64,000 nucleotides of DNA, from NCBI GenBank assembly GCA_000961655.1, contig LADR01000086.1, positions 1 to 64,000 on the forward strand, in the 5' to 3' direction. The translations under genes were made by a program, and so were the position numbers. Positions 8,775 to 19,045 of the stretch are shown in pieces. Every line of letters begins with the position of its first letter. The first letter of the stretch is position 1. The notes beneath the pieces are model-generated. The model ran no database searches. It was not told the DNA's origin and worked only from the letters and a program-made list of their open reading frames with translations. Source of the stretch: Desulfatitalea sp. BRH_c12 (GTDB lineage Bacteria; Desulfobacterota; Desulfobacteria; Desulfobacterales; Desulfosarcinaceae).

Positions 8775-9590
8775 TTAGAAACCATCTCAATAAAACCTAA
8801 GCAGATTTTGGCGCAACACCCAGTTGAACTAAAGCCAGAAAGTTTCTACATGGTATTCGTAGCGAACAACCAATCGCATGAAGTTTTGAATCCAGGCAAA
8901 AAGGCGTTCCATCTTCCATCTGCGTGTATAGTGCCGAAGCTTCCTGCCGTCTTGGGTGCGCTGCTTGCGCCTTTTCTTTCGATGAGGGGCAATCATCTCA
9001 ATGCCGCGTTCATCAAGAAGCTTTTGGTCAAGACCGTCGCTGTCGTAAGCTTTATCCACAATCATCCGATCAGGAGCATGCTCAGTAAAGCTACTGTCGA
9101 TAGTTGCCTCAACCAAGGTCGCTTCATGGGGCGAAGCGCTTTCCACGTGAGCGGCGACAGGAAAAACAGCAGCGTCTGCGATTGCTATGATCTTGGTGCC
9201 CTTGCCACGCTTTGTCTTGCCGACAGCAAGACCCCCTTTTTTGCCAGCACAAAGGTCCCGTCTATGAAGGGCTTCCGGATATCGATTGCGCCTCGTTCGT
9301 ACAGGTCTTGTGCAAGCGCTTGGACGATTTTGCCAAACACTCCTTGGCGAACCCACCGTTGGAATCGCCTATGGCATGTTTGGTATGGCGGATACCGTGG
9401 CGGTAAATCTTTCCAAGGCGCACCGGTTCCTAAAATCCATAATATGCCTTCGAAGACCTCGCGCGGATCGCGTGCGCGACACCCCCGAGGTTCTTTCGGT
9501 GGTATGGCCGAAAGTATTATGGGTTCTATCCTTTTCCATTGTTCGTTTGTGATTTCCATCCTGATTTTATTACATTATAAAGAAGTTATG
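8775..9590 (-). mobile_element. IS5-family insertion sequence (IS427-like), apparently intact
   Basis: A single-transposase element marking the left border of the AT-rich glycosylation block. Ends are approximate: both contain TTAGA followed by a similar A/T-rich stretch (left TTAGAAACCATCTCAATAA, right, read inwards on the minus strand, TTAGACATAACTTCTTTATAA), but I cannot fix the exact terminal inverted repeat or the target duplication by eye. Confidence 0.7.
8829..9559 (-). CDS. IS5-family transposase made by -1 frameshifting
   Basis: Two overlapping minus-strand frames encode one DDE transposase. The first half ([16 protein letters not shown] to [12 protein letters not shown]) holds the helix-turn-helix and the first catalytic Asp. 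The second half continues [20 protein letters not shown], then [12 protein letters not shown] (second Asp) and [17 protein letters not shown] (catalytic Glu, Y/R-E-K region). The frames meet at A6G5 (9242-9232), containing the slippery heptamer A AAA AAG in the zero frame. A -1 slip there gives a continuous protein of 243 residues. Frameshift expression is established for the IS427 group of IS5, so I treat the gene as functional rather than broken. Confidence 0.85.
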
Positions 9591-9729
9591 TCTAATTGCT
9601 CTACGATCCAACCTCACATACAGTGACAAAAATTGAATGCTGTATTTGAAGATGGGGTTTCTATTATAAATTTCGAATGTATGTCACTATAGTGGCGATG
9701 TTGAAATGAAAGAGAAAGAGGGATATTCC

Positions 9730-10878
9730 ATGTGTGAAAGTCCTGATGACTCCGGACGGACAGTAAAATTAAGCATTGTAATTCCTTGTTATAACGAAGA
9801 ACGAACCCTCAAATTGTGCGTTGAAAGAGTGTTAGCTATAGCTGATGAAAAGTTGTCTCTGGAATTGATTATTGTCGACGATCACTCTGAGGATAACAGT
9901 TATACCGTAGCGGAAGAACTTCACAAAACATACGCAGAAATCCATATCATCCGCCATGACAAGAATACGGGGAAAGGATCTGCATTGCGCACCGGTTTCA
10001 AGGCAGCTTCCGGAGATTATGTGGCTGTGCAGGATGCTGACCTTGAATATGATCCAAACGATCTCAAAAATTTGCTGGTGCCCTTGCTTTCTGGTGAAGC
10101 TGATGTTGTTTTAGGGTCCAGATTTTTGTCATCTGGCGCTCATCGTGTACTCTACTACTGGCATTCCTTGGGAAACCGGTTTCTCACGTTTCTTTCCAAT
10201 ATGTTTACAGACCTGAATCTGACAGATATGGAATGTTGTTATAAAGTCTTCTCAAGAGAGGTGATCCAGCACGTTAACATACAGGAAGACCGGTTTGGGT
10301 TTGAGCCAGAGATTATTTCTAAAATTGCTCAAATGCGGCTGCGGATCTTTGAGATGGGAGTCTCCTATTATGGCCGAACATATGATGAAGGAAAAAAAAT
10401 AACCGTTAAAGATGGTTTCAGAGCACTATACTGCATATTTCGCTACAATGCGCATATAGCACCCTTGCCTATGCAGTTGCTCATTTATCTGGTAATCGGG
10501 ACTATTTCCGCCATTTCGAACTTTTGTATTTTTTATCTTCTTTATTCATTAAGCGGAAGCATTGATATTGCGGTACCTTCTGCATTCTTTTTAGCCGCAT
10601 GTCTTAATTATATTTTATGCATTTCCATATTATTCAAGCGAGGTGTCCGTTGGACTACACGGATAGAACCCATTATTTATTTAGTTTTGATAGTGTTAGT
10701 GGGAGCGGCCGACCTCGGGTTAACAAAATTCTTTTTAGCGAAAGGGTTTTTGCCATCGGAAGCGAAGCTTATTGCTACCAGTTCAATATTTTTTATGAAT
10801 TTTTTTGGAAGACGTTTTTTGGTTTTTCCAGAAGCTGCGCCAAGGCCATGGAGACCACAGATTGAGCCTAAAATGTAA
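9730..10878 (+). CDS. GT2 glycosyltransferase with GtrA-like membrane domain
   Basis: The N-terminal half is a GT-A family 2 glycosyltransferase of the dolichyl-phosphate-mannose synthase type: LSIVIPCYNEERTL, LIIVDDHSEDNS, GKGSALRTGF and the metal motif VQDADLEYDP. The C-terminal part, from about residue 245, has four hydrophobic segments and the FKRGV motif of GtrA, a family that moves lipid-linked sugars across the inner membrane. A polyprenyl-phosphate sugar donor is therefore likely both made and flipped by this protein. The frame opens at 9706, but the ATG at 9730 fits better. Base composition is clearly more AT-rich than pyrBC, and the IS5 element lies just upstream. Confidence 0.85.
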   Translation: MCESPDDSGRTVKLSIVIPCYNEERTLKLCVERVLAIADEKLSLELIIVDDHSEDNSYTVAEELHKTYAEIHIIRHDKNTGKGSALRTGFKAASGDYVAVQDADLEYDPNDLKNLLVPLLSGEADVVLGSRFLSSGAHRVLYYWHSLGNRFLTFLSNMFTDLNLTDMECCYKVFSREVIQHVNIQEDRFGFEPEIISKIAQMRLRIFEMGVSYYGRTYDEGKKITVKDGFRALYCIFRYNAHIAPLPMQLLIYLVIGTISAISNFCIFYLLYSLSGSIDIAVPSAFFLAACLNYILCISILFKRGVRWTTRIEPIIYLVLIVLVGAADLGLTKFFLAKGFLPSEAKLIATSSIFFMNFFGRRFLVFPEAAPRPWRPQIEPKM

Positions 10879-11053
10879 CTCTTAAAATTATTGAAAAATA
10901 GACAAGTGTGATTTTTTGTGTGGCACAAAATGGATGAATCATTCAAACCGTGCGATGAAGGTGTCCCAGAAGGGGACATAATCGTTAATGTTAGAAAATG
11001 CACCTGGAGTGCACCTGTCAACACAACAAATGGTAAACTGCATAGGATTTTGA

Positions 11054-12973
11054 ATGAAAAGCTTTTTTTTTGACGCTGACGACAAGCTCACCTATAAACG
11101 TATTGCTCTCGCATTAATTTTCTTTGTGCTGATAACTTTTTTGTCCTACCATCCAGCTTTAAATAGTGGGTTTATCTGGGATGATGATCAATATGTAGAA
11201 GAAAACGATAACCTGAGGAGTTTGGAGGGTCTAAAAGATATATGGGTCAAGCCTCTTTCCATCCCGCAATGGTATCCATTGACGCACACAACATTTTGGA
11301 TCGAATTCCAACTGTGGGAATTGAACCCATTTGGGTACCATTTCAACAACATACTTTTGCACGCCCTGAACGCTTTTCTCCTCTGGATAATCCTTCTGCA
11401 TCTCGGGATACCAGGGGCAGCACTCGCAGCTGCTGTATTTGCACTCCACCCTGTGCACACCGAATCAGTTGCATGGATTACTGAACGAAAAAATGTGTTG
11501 TCCGGCTTTTTTTATTTGGCCTCTCTATATTCTTATATGAAATTTTCTAATGCGCTTTCCGCTAAAAACGATGAGTATGGAAAAGATAAAGAAAATTCAG
11601 ATGTATATTTCAGTTGGCGCGGCTATGCTATTAGCATACTCCTATTCACATGTGCCTTGTTGAGTAAAACAATCGTTGCCACCCTTCCCGCTGTCATATT
11701 AGTATTGATATGGTGGAAAAAAGGGACAATCCAAAAAAGGGAAATCCTATTTCTCATCCCATTCTTCCTTCTGAGCATAGGTTTTGGAGGGACTACTGCT
11801 TGGCTTGAAACCTTCCATGTAGGTGCCCAAGGTCAGGAATTCGAGATAACCCTTATTGAAAGGTTTCTGATCGCCGGAAGGGCTTTATGGTTTTATCTAT
11901 ACAAGCTGATTTGGCCGAAGGAACTGATGTTTATATATCCACGATGGCAAATCGATGTCACTCTATGGTGGCAATATATATATCCGCTGTCCTTTCTTTT
12001 TATAATTGGATGTTTGTATTTTTTCCGAAACCATATCGGGCGTGGCCCTCTCGCAGCCGTTTTGATTTTTGCGGGTACGCTATTTCCGGCATTAGGTTTT
12101 TTAAACGTTTATCCGCATCGTTTTTCATTTGTGGCAGACCATTTTCAATATTTAGCCAGTATCTCAATAATTGCCAGCCTATGTTATCTGATCATTCGAA
12201 TCAGCATTGAATTTTTTTCTTCAGAAAGAAGAAAACGTGTTTTCAATGTAATCGCAGCGCTACTCCTGATAAATTTAGGTTTAAAAACTGCATTCCTGAG
12301 CTTCAGTTACGCTGATGTGATAACGCTTTGGAAAGATACTATTGATCGCAATGAAAAGTGTTGGTTGGCTTACAATAATATCGCGAGTGCTTATTTAAGG
12401 CGAATGGAATTCGATAAGGCCTGTTTTTACGCACTTCAGGCAATAAACATAAAACCAGATTATGATTTGGCACACCTAAGTCTAGCAAGAGCCTATTATT
12501 TTAGAAAAGAATATACTTCTGCTTTGCCACATTTTTTTAGAGCCCTTTATCTATTTAAGGAGAATAACTCGCGGTTTGAGTACTTTCGTTGGCATGAGCC
12601 ATTTATCTATCATAATATGGGTATTATATATCTAAATTTGAAAAATTATTTTCTCTCTGAGTATTATCTGTCCAAAGCAATAGCTTTAAAACCTGATCTC
12701 TGGATATTTAATCAGGCTTTAGGCGTACTGCGTTATCACCAAAACAATCTTCCCGACTCAAAAAATTACTTTAAAAAAGCAATCCAGCAAAAACCTGATG
12801 ATCATATTTCACATTATAACTTAGGGAATGTGCTATTTGATTTAGGCGATTATAACCAAGCAGTTTTCCACTATCAAAGAGTATTGGATGTTCAGAAAGA
12901 TAATGAAGAGGCAAAGGCAAAGCTGAAAGAAGCGAAGAGAGCGATCATTGGAAAAGTAAAAAGTGTTTTTTGA
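11054..12973 (+). CDS. TMTC-like GT-C membrane glycosyltransferase with TPR repeats
   Basis: A 639-residue protein with about ten hydrophobic segments in the first 430 residues, then tetratricopeptide repeats (for example AYLRRMEFDKACFYALQAIN, GNVLFDLGDYNQAVFHYQ). The first periplasmic loop has SGFIWDDDQYV, with the acidic pair expected of GT-C enzymes, and later FALHPVHTESVAWITERKN. Both are hallmarks of the TMTC/DUF1736 family; eukaryotic TMTC1-4 O-mannosylate proteins from dolichyl-phosphate-mannose. I infer transfer of a sugar from a polyprenyl phosphate onto a periplasmic or surface protein, with the TPRs probably helping to choose the acceptor. Sugar and acceptor are unknown. Confidence 0.75.
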   Translation: MKSFFFDADDKLTYKRIALALIFFVLITFLSYHPALNSGFIWDDDQYVEENDNLRSLEGLKDIWVKPLSIPQWYPLTHTTFWIEFQLWELNPFGYHFNNILLHALNAFLLWIILLHLGIPGAALAAAVFALHPVHTESVAWITERKNVLSGFFYLASLYSYMKFSNALSAKNDEYGKDKENSDVYFSWRGYAISILLFTCALLSKTIVATLPAVILVLIWWKKGTIQKREILFLIPFFLLSIGFGGTTAWLETFHVGAQGQEFEITLIERFLIAGRALWFYLYKLIWPKELMFIYPRWQIDVTLWWQYIYPLSFLFIIGCLYFFRNHIGRGPLAAVLIFAGTLFPALGFLNVYPHRFSFVADHFQYLASISIIASLCYLIIRISIEFFSSERRKRVFNVIAALLLINLGLKTAFLSFSYADVITLWKDTIDRNEKCWLAYNNIASAYLRRMEFDKACFYALQAINIKPDYDLAHLSLARAYYFRKEYTSALPHFFRALYLFKENNSRFEYFRWHEPFIYHNMGIIYLNLKNYFLSEYYLSKAIALKPDLWIFNQALGVLRYHQNNLPDSKNYFKKAIQQKPDDHISHYNLGNVLFDLGDYNQAVFHYQRVLDVQKDNEEAKAKLKEAKRAIIGKVKSVF

Positions 12974-13084
12974 ACGGGTATCTTTTTCAGGCATATGTTC
13001 ATTTGTCATGAGGTTCTATAATTTGTTCCAAAGAGGTCATAATATGGTATTTTTTGTCTACAATAAACGAATTCATTTTAGATC

Positions 13085-14092
13085 ATGATCAAAAAATTTA
13101 CACCTCTAATTTGTTCAGCTGCTATTTTATTTCTTATTTTATTTTTTTTCGACTGGCATAGTCTTGCACGGTATAAAGACAGGTTTCTTTGGACGCCGTT
13201 ATGCTCTGGATTACTATTTTATATTTTATCTTTATGGTTGAGGAGTTTACGGGTTAGGTATATTTTTCAACAGATGTGTGGTTTTCGAATTGGTTGGATC
13301 GAAGCTTTTGATTTTACCTGCATTGGAACCTTCTCAAACCATATCCTTCCTTTCAGGATGGGAGAAGCAGTTTTCGTTTATTTAAGTCATAAGTGGTGGA
13401 AAATTCCTACATCGATAGGCATTATAACCTTGCTGACTCTTAGAATACTCGATGTAATAGCTATGTTGATTATCTTTGTATTTACAATTTTGCTTGTAAA
13501 ACCAAAACTGCCCATTATCGGCTTAGTAGGAGGCGCTGCTGTCATTTTTGCTTTACTCGTCTGTGCACTATATTTGGATTGTGCAATAGGGTTTTCGATT
13601 AATTTGATTAAGAAATTATGCTGCCTTTTTCATTTTAGAAGAAAGGAAAAAGTAAAAAATTTTATTTCATCGTTGGAAGCATTCGAAAAAGCGTCACTTA
13701 AGTTAAGGTTTTCATACAAAATTGCTATAATGTTGGTTTTAACTACTTTTGTTTGGCTTAGTCTAATTTTATTTTACCAAAAAATTATCAATTCAATAGG
13801 AATAGAGATAAGTTACGGAACAGTTATTATTGGTTCAATAGGTGCCTCGCTGGCTGGTTTTTTGCCTATAACCTTAATGGGAAATATAGGGATATTAGAG
13901 GCGGGTTGGGCCTTAGGTTTTATATTAATCGGTTTATCACCAAGCGATGCAACCGCTTCTGGGTTATTGATGCACTTGATAGCTATCTTGGTGGTCGCTA
14001 TAGCTGCAAGTATATCAGTTTCTCACCCTCAATTACTATATCAACAGATTAAAGGAAAAGTCATTGAGATTAATGAATACAAACATGATTGA
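13085..14092 (+). CDS. Flippase-like integral membrane protein (LPG synthase TM/UPF0104 type)
   Basis: 335 residues with seven to eight hydrophobic segments and the family pattern ILSLWLRSLRVRYIF, then SNHILPFRMGEAVFVYL (usually an N-x-x-P-x-R-x-G-E box), and a late GASLAGFLPITLMGNIGILEAGW. The family includes AglD and the membrane part of lysyl-phosphatidylglycerol synthase and is common in glycan loci, where a lipid-sugar translocation role is often supposed. No cytosolic synthase domain is present. It overlaps the next gene slightly, so the two are translationally coupled. Confidence 0.75.
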   Translation: MIKKFTPLICSAAILFLILFFFDWHSLARYKDRFLWTPLCSGLLFYILSLWLRSLRVRYIFQQMCGFRIGWIEAFDFTCIGTFSNHILPFRMGEAVFVYLSHKWWKIPTSIGIITLLTLRILDVIAMLIIFVFTILLVKPKLPIIGLVGGAAVIFALLVCALYLDCAIGFSINLIKKLCCLFHFRRKEKVKNFISSLEAFEKASLKLRFSYKIAIMLVLTTFVWLSLILFYQKIINSIGIEISYGTVIIGSIGASLAGFLPITLMGNIGILEAGWALGFILIGLSPSDATASGLLMHLIAILVVAIAASISVSHPQLLYQQIKGKVIEINEYKHD

Positions 14093-15059
14093 TATAAGTG
14101 TAGTAATACCTGCATATAATGAAGCTCCTAGCCTTGAAGAACTTTATCGGAAACTGACTGCAGTACTTGTTCGAACGGGGAAATCTTACGAGCTGATTTT
14201 TGTCAATGATGGTAGTAGTGATGACAGTTTACACATCATTGATAAAATAGTCGATATAGATCCTTACGTTAGTGCCATTCATTTCAGAAGAAATTTTGGT
14301 AAAGCGGCCGCTTTAAATGCTGGTTTCAGAATCGCTAAGGGAAATATCGTATTCACAATTGATGCCGACCTGCAGGATAACCCACAGGAAATACCAAAGT
14401 TCTTAAGAAAGATTGATGATGGCAATGACATGGTCACAGGCTGGAAAGAAAAACGTAAGGATCCATTAAGCAAAACGATACCCTCAAGATTATTCAATTA
14501 TGTCGTGAGTAAATGCTCAGGCCTCAAACTTAATGATTATAACTGCGGTTTTAAAGCCTATCGCTGGTTTACCTTAGAAAATTTAAACCTTTATGGTGAG
14601 TTGCATCGTTTCATTCCAATGCTGTTGCACTGCCAAGGCTATTCTATAGCTGAAGTCTCCGTAAGACACAATGAGCGACAATATGGTCATAGCAAATATG
14701 GAGCAAGTCGTCTATTAAAGGGATTTTTAGATCTCTTAACAGTTCTGCTCATGACTAGGTATATTGCTAGGCCCTTGCATTTATTTGGCGGCATCGGAGC
14801 CGTAATATCAGGAATGGGATCGTTGATTCTTTTTTATCTTACCACCATATGGTTGGTTGGTATAAGACCGATAGGTAATCGTCCATTGCTTTTTCTAGGA
14901 ATCCTTTTAGTGGTGGTTGGAATACAATTTGTGAGCACTGGACTCTTAGGAGAGTTGATTAGTCACGAACAACAAGCAAAAAGCCCCAATTACATTATTC
15001 GGAGTGTTCGACATGGCAGAAAACAGCAAAACGACCAATTACCAAAAATATCTAAATAA
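14073..15059 (+). CDS. Polyprenyl-phosphate glycosyltransferase (GT2, GtrB/DPM-like)
   Basis: GT-A domain with ISVVIPAYNEAPSLEELY, LIFVNDGSSDDS, NFGKAAALNAGF and the metal motif TIDADLQDNPQEIP, followed by LHRFIPML and RQYGHSKYG, typical of GtrB/ArnC-type enzymes. Two C-terminal hydrophobic segments anchor it in the inner membrane. It should build a polyprenyl-phosphate sugar on the cytoplasmic face, the donor a GT-C enzyme uses. Possible starts are TTG 14064, ATG 14073 and ATG 14085, all inside the end of the preceding gene; I chose 14073. Confidence 0.85.
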   Translation: MNTNMIDISVVIPAYNEAPSLEELYRKLTAVLVRTGKSYELIFVNDGSSDDSLHIIDKIVDIDPYVSAIHFRRNFGKAAALNAGFRIAKGNIVFTIDADLQDNPQEIPKFLRKIDDGNDMVTGWKEKRKDPLSKTIPSRLFNYVVSKCSGLKLNDYNCGFKAYRWFTLENLNLYGELHRFIPMLLHCQGYSIAEVSVRHNERQYGHSKYGASRLLKGFLDLLTVLLMTRYIARPLHLFGGIGAVISGMGSLILFYLTTIWLVGIRPIGNRPLLFLGILLVVVGIQFVSTGLLGELISHEQQAKSPNYIIRSVRHGRKQQNDQLPKISK

Positions 15060-15630
15060 CAACCCATTGATATTATTTTTTATAAGGCGATTTGTTCGTC
15101 GTATTTGTTTTTATATTGAACGTTACCGGCCAGAACGTTTATTTGACATAGGTTGCGGCGAAGGCATAATAGCTAATGCCTTAAACAAAAAAATATCTCA
15201 TTTTGAATACTATGGCATTGATATTAACGAAAGGAGTATTGAAACGGCAAGACAATTAAATCCACGGCTTCTTTTTGATACCAAAAATTTTTTCGATATG
15301 GATCCTAGAAAAAATTCCGCCGATGTTGTCCTTTGCCTCGAGGTACTTGAACACCTTGAAGAACCTCAAAAAGGCTTGCGACATTTAATGGAATTGAGCA
15401 CCAACGTCGTAATAGTATCTGTCCCGTGGGAACCATTTTTTAGTTTAGGCAATTTCTTCAGAGGGCGTTATATTAAACGATGGGGTAATCACCCCGAACA
15501 TATTCAATGGTTTCGAAAAAGTACCTTCAACGATCTTCTAAACAGTGTCACTTTAAATTTTAAAGTCGTCACTTGTTTTCCATGGTTAATCAGCATCATC
15601 ACTGTCTCAGGATCCGATAAAAATAATTAA
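15013..15630 (+). CDS. Class I SAM-dependent methyltransferase
   Basis: About 205 residues with the SAM-binding glycine motif LFDIGCGEGIIANAL, the acidic end of strand two (YYGIDINERSI) and the post-I/III segment ADVVLCLEVLEHLEEP, as in UbiE/methyltransf_11-type enzymes. The substrate is unknown; placement inside the glycan block suggests methylation of a sugar or lipid-linked sugar, sometimes a chain-end cap. It overlaps the end of the glycosyltransferase gene, so the two are coupled. Confidence 0.75.
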   Translation: MAENSKTTNYQKYLNNNPLILFFIRRFVRRICFYIERYRPERLFDIGCGEGIIANALNKKISHFEYYGIDINERSIETARQLNPRLLFDTKNFFDMDPRKNSADVVLCLEVLEHLEEPQKGLRHLMELSTNVVIVSVPWEPFFSLGNFFRGRYIKRWGNHPEHIQWFRKSTFNDLLNSVTLNFKVVTCFPWLISIITVSGSDKNN

Positions 15631-15659
15631 CTGAAATTACTATGTGGATAATATAATAT

Positions 15660-17246
15660 ATGAATAGTTCTTGTTACGAGACTCCGGTTCGCAAGTTATC
15701 TGGAGTTACTGAAAAAATACTAAAAATAAGACAACAACCATTTTCTATGACATGGTTGATGATACTTCTCATTTTTATGCTATTTGTTGGTGGCCGGGCC
15801 GCCATCAATATCCATAGTTTATATGGATCTGCAATCGCCTCCGGATCTAACACAGTGGGTGAAGCTGGGAAAGTATATTATGCTAAAAAGTTTATAGAAG
15901 GCCAGTCTATTTTCTCATCCGGAGATACTGCCCCATTTTATCCCTCGTTTCATGGTGCATTACTTCATTCCATGGTTGGTGTTATTGGCCGAATCTTTCA
16001 TGTGAAAACAAATTGTTTGTACTATATCGGCCGTGGTATGAGTATTCTTTTTACTATTTTAACGTTATGTTTACTATCTTCACTGTTACGTCACCAAAAT
16101 GTTAGCTGGATGTGGAGTATTGCAATCCTGTTATTATTTTTTTCCGCCATGCCAATCATAGCCCATACGAGCTCCTATAGGCCAGATAATTGGGTCCTAT
16201 TTTTCTCTGTCTTAGCAGCCTATATATTAATAGTTTCCCCTGAACGGGTAAAAACACTCATACTATTAGCCATCATTCCAGTAGTTACTTTTTACATTAA
16301 AGCAACTGGATTATATATCGGTATAGCAGTGTTCATTAACCTTTTGCTTGCAGACCGCCTACGCGATGCTGTCAGGTATGCTCTGTTATTTTTCACGTTT
16401 TTTGGTTTAACAGTAGTAGCGTTGCATTTTGGTACTGATGGGGCTTTTTCTTCAGGACTCACTACTGGAGCACAAGTTAAATATTCTTGGTTTTTAGCTA
16501 TCCAGTGTCTAAGTGTTAGTCAGTTATGGATTTTTATAATACTACCAATCCTTATTGGTACCCATTTACGCCACTCCAATACTATATTTAGAAAAGAGCA
16601 AATTGTTTTGCTTACTTTTTTTATGGTTTCCTTGATAACTGGAGTTATTACGTCACGAAGATTAGGTGCTAACTCATATTATTACCTTGATTGTTTTACA
16701 TTTGGGATTGTTATTAGCATAGGTTGGCTTGCACACTACTGCCAAAACCTTTCTAAATTGAAGTTCTCGAACCCGCAAAATACTGCATTAGCGGCATTAA
16801 TATTATTATTTATTTTTCAAAGCTTTCCCTCAACAAATGAAATACAAGGCTTTTTGCAGGGTAGATTACCGCAGGATATTGCCTTGTACAGAACAAAATT
16901 ATACCAGGATGACCGGGAAAAGCTATCCGAATTATGTAATCAAAATAAATTAAAGTGCTTTAGCGATGATGAAGGTTTAAATGTAATGCTTGATAATCCA
17001 CAAATAATTTTCCCGATGGTTCAAACAATGCTAATTCAATCAGGATTATTGAATATAGCATCTATTGTTTCACCCGTAGAAAGGCAAGAATATGATATCA
17101 TAGCATTAACAGGTAGCCAATGGAAATACTTCAATGTTGATCCTTTTCCAAAAGAATTTAAGGAATCACTCAGTTTAAATTATCAAGAATTTAGAACGCC
17201 TTTTAAATATCACATTTTCAGACCTAAAAATATTAAAAACAATTAG
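15660..17246 (+). CDS. GT-C type membrane glycosyltransferase (GT39/ArnT-like fold)
   Basis: A 528-residue integral membrane protein with at least ten hydrophobic segments. After the first segment a loop contains NTVGEAGKVYYAKKFIEGQ and PFYPSFHGAL, and a later loop has SSYRPDNWVLFF. This matches the layout of RgtA/B/C/D-like GT39-family proteins (acidic residue in loop one, an R-P-D motif after about five segments). A soluble tail of about 130 residues follows. It would use a polyprenyl-phosphate sugar on the periplasmic face. The acceptor is unknown, and the fold assignment is from layout rather than strong identity. Confidence 0.6.
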   Translation: MNSSCYETPVRKLSGVTEKILKIRQQPFSMTWLMILLIFMLFVGGRAAINIHSLYGSAIASGSNTVGEAGKVYYAKKFIEGQSIFSSGDTAPFYPSFHGALLHSMVGVIGRIFHVKTNCLYYIGRGMSILFTILTLCLLSSLLRHQNVSWMWSIAILLLFFSAMPIIAHTSSYRPDNWVLFFSVLAAYILIVSPERVKTLILLAIIPVVTFYIKATGLYIGIAVFINLLLADRLRDAVRYALLFFTFFGLTVVALHFGTDGAFSSGLTTGAQVKYSWFLAIQCLSVSQLWIFIILPILIGTHLRHSNTIFRKEQIVLLTFFMVSLITGVITSRRLGANSYYYLDCFTFGIVISIGWLAHYCQNLSKLKFSNPQNTALAALILLFIFQSFPSTNEIQGFLQGRLPQDIALYRTKLYQDDREKLSELCNQNKLKCFSDDEGLNVMLDNPQIIFPMVQTMLIQSGLLNIASIVSPVERQEYDIIALTGSQWKYFNVDPFPKEFKESLSLNYQEFRTPFKYHIFRPKNIKNN

Positions 17247-17577
17247 ATAGACATGAGGGGTATAACCGAAATGGAGAGTTATGGTATAGAGCCCCAGAAT
17301 TTTTCAAGCCTTTTTTTGAATGAATTTCCAGGCAACACCCCACTATGCCGATTTCCATCGGTTTTTTTAAAGGTCATGAACCGGGATACCGAATAAAGAA
17401 ATAGTATTCACAACTCAGCAATCAGGTGGTTTATCCCATTCAATAAAGTCCGACATTGGCTAACTGGTATGACTAGATCTCCTATTGCTACTGGGATCAG
17501 AGCACCTTTGAGCCATAAAAATTCGGACGGAACGGGTAGGATTCTATTGATAGCCGTCAGTCGGCCCTGCTGGTTGA
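17247..17577. other. Gene-free stretch before the IS1634 remnant
   Basis: No convincing gene. A 40-codon ATG frame at 17271 has no recognisable content. The sequence shifts from the AT-rich glycan block to more GC-rich, IS-like sequence near 17480-17560, so the left edge of the transposase remnant probably falls there. Confidence 0.4.
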
Positions 17578-19045
17578 ATCGCCTGCGGCAGTTGTGCAGA
17601 GGTTCTGGACACGCTTTCGGGAAGAACCCCGCTTTACCGTCTCAAAGAATTCTTCCATGAAAAGGATACTGAGCTTCTACTCGGCTCCGAGTTCGATCCC
17701 GAACTATTCTGTGACTACAACCTTGGCCGGGTGATCGACAAGATATACGATACCGGCACTCATGCCATCTTTTCACGATTATCCCAGAATGCCGTCCGGC
17801 AATTCGATATCGATACACGCAAGGTGCATTTCGATACCACTTCGATCAGTGTCTATGGGGACTATGAACCTACCGAAAAGCCATTTAAGATCACCGATGG
17901 TCACGGCAAGGACCATCGGCCGGATCTGAAAATTTTGATTTCCATGCTGTGCGTTGACCGCAATATCCCTGTTTTTGGTGACACCTAAGACGGCCACGTC
18001 TCGGACAAGACGCTGAACAACGAGCTGCTGTCCAATATCTCCAAACATATGGCCACCCATGGTCTTAAACCGGGTGCTTTTGTCTATGTCGCCGATTCGG
18101 CCTTCGTAACCCAGGATAACCTTGAAAAAGCCCAGGCGGCGAATACCAAGTTTTTGACTCGGCTTCCGGCCACTTACGATGAGTGCTCCCGCGCCATCCA
18201 AAAGGCCGTGGATGGCGATGCCTGGATGGAACTTGGCAGTCTTGCCGAAATGGTGCCTCCCCAAAAGCGTCCGGCAGCTGTTTACAATGCCTATGAGACA
18301 ACCGTGACACTATACGAGCATGACTATCGCGCCATTGTGGTGCATTCGTCGGCGCATGACAAACGGCGCCATAAGCGCATCGATCGTTTGCTGGAAAATA
18401 AGCGCAACGAGCTTGAGGCGTTGTGCAAAAAGATCCGATCTGAAGCCTACTACTGCCGCGCCGACGCCCAGGCTGCAGCTGATAAGCTGAACGCCGCCGC
18501 AGTGGGCAGTTACCACAAGTGCGAGTGTCTCATCGAAAAGGTTGCCAAATTTGGCCGCGGACGTCTGGCCAAGGGTGTCCTGCGAACGCCTGTTGGTTAT
18601 GAGTATCAACTTCAACTGAAGATAAACCCGGATTCCGAAAAAGTTAAACCGCTTCGCCTGCAAGCCGGCTGTTTTGTTTTGATCTGCAATCTCGACAGTC
18701 AGCAAGACATGACCAATTTCGATGCCCGCGAACTGCTGCGGCTATACAAAAACCAAGACGGCATCGAGCGCAACTTCAGCTTTTTGAAAGATCCGGTGAT
18801 CGTCAACAGCATCTTTTTGAAGAAAAACCATCGCATCGAAGTGCTCGGCTTGGTGCTTCTGATTTCTCTTCTCATCTGGCGCCTGATTGAACATTGCATG
18901 CGCCGTTACATCTCCGAGACTGGCAATACCATCACCGGCTGGAAGGATAACCCGACCACCAACCGACTTCGTTTATGCTGACGACCAAGTTTTTGAGCAT
19001 ACTTGTTCTGAAGGTTGAAAATCAGCGTCGCCTTGCACGTATTCG
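17578..19045 (+). pseudogene. IS1634-family transposase, broken by a stop and a frameshift
   Basis: One frame reads EVLDTLSGRTPLYRLKEFF, FDPELFCDYNLGRVIDKIYD, VHFDTTSISVYGDY, then a TAA at 17986-17988, then in the same frame DGHVSDKTLN, VADSAFVT, and YKNQDGIERNFSFLKDP to GWKDNPTTNR. These are IS1634/IS4-type DDE motifs. Two lesions are visible. The in-frame nonsense codon splits the protein (probably a point change in GDT-x-DGHVSD). A frameshift near 18960 moves the ending TSFMLTTKFLSILVLKVENQRRLA into another frame. The N-terminus is also missing. The 3' end runs straight into an IS256 fragment on the other strand. Confidence 0.8.

Noticed and set aside
17469-17660. 63-codon frame before the IS1634 remnant
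   Set aside because: The transposase motifs lie in a different frame over the same bases.
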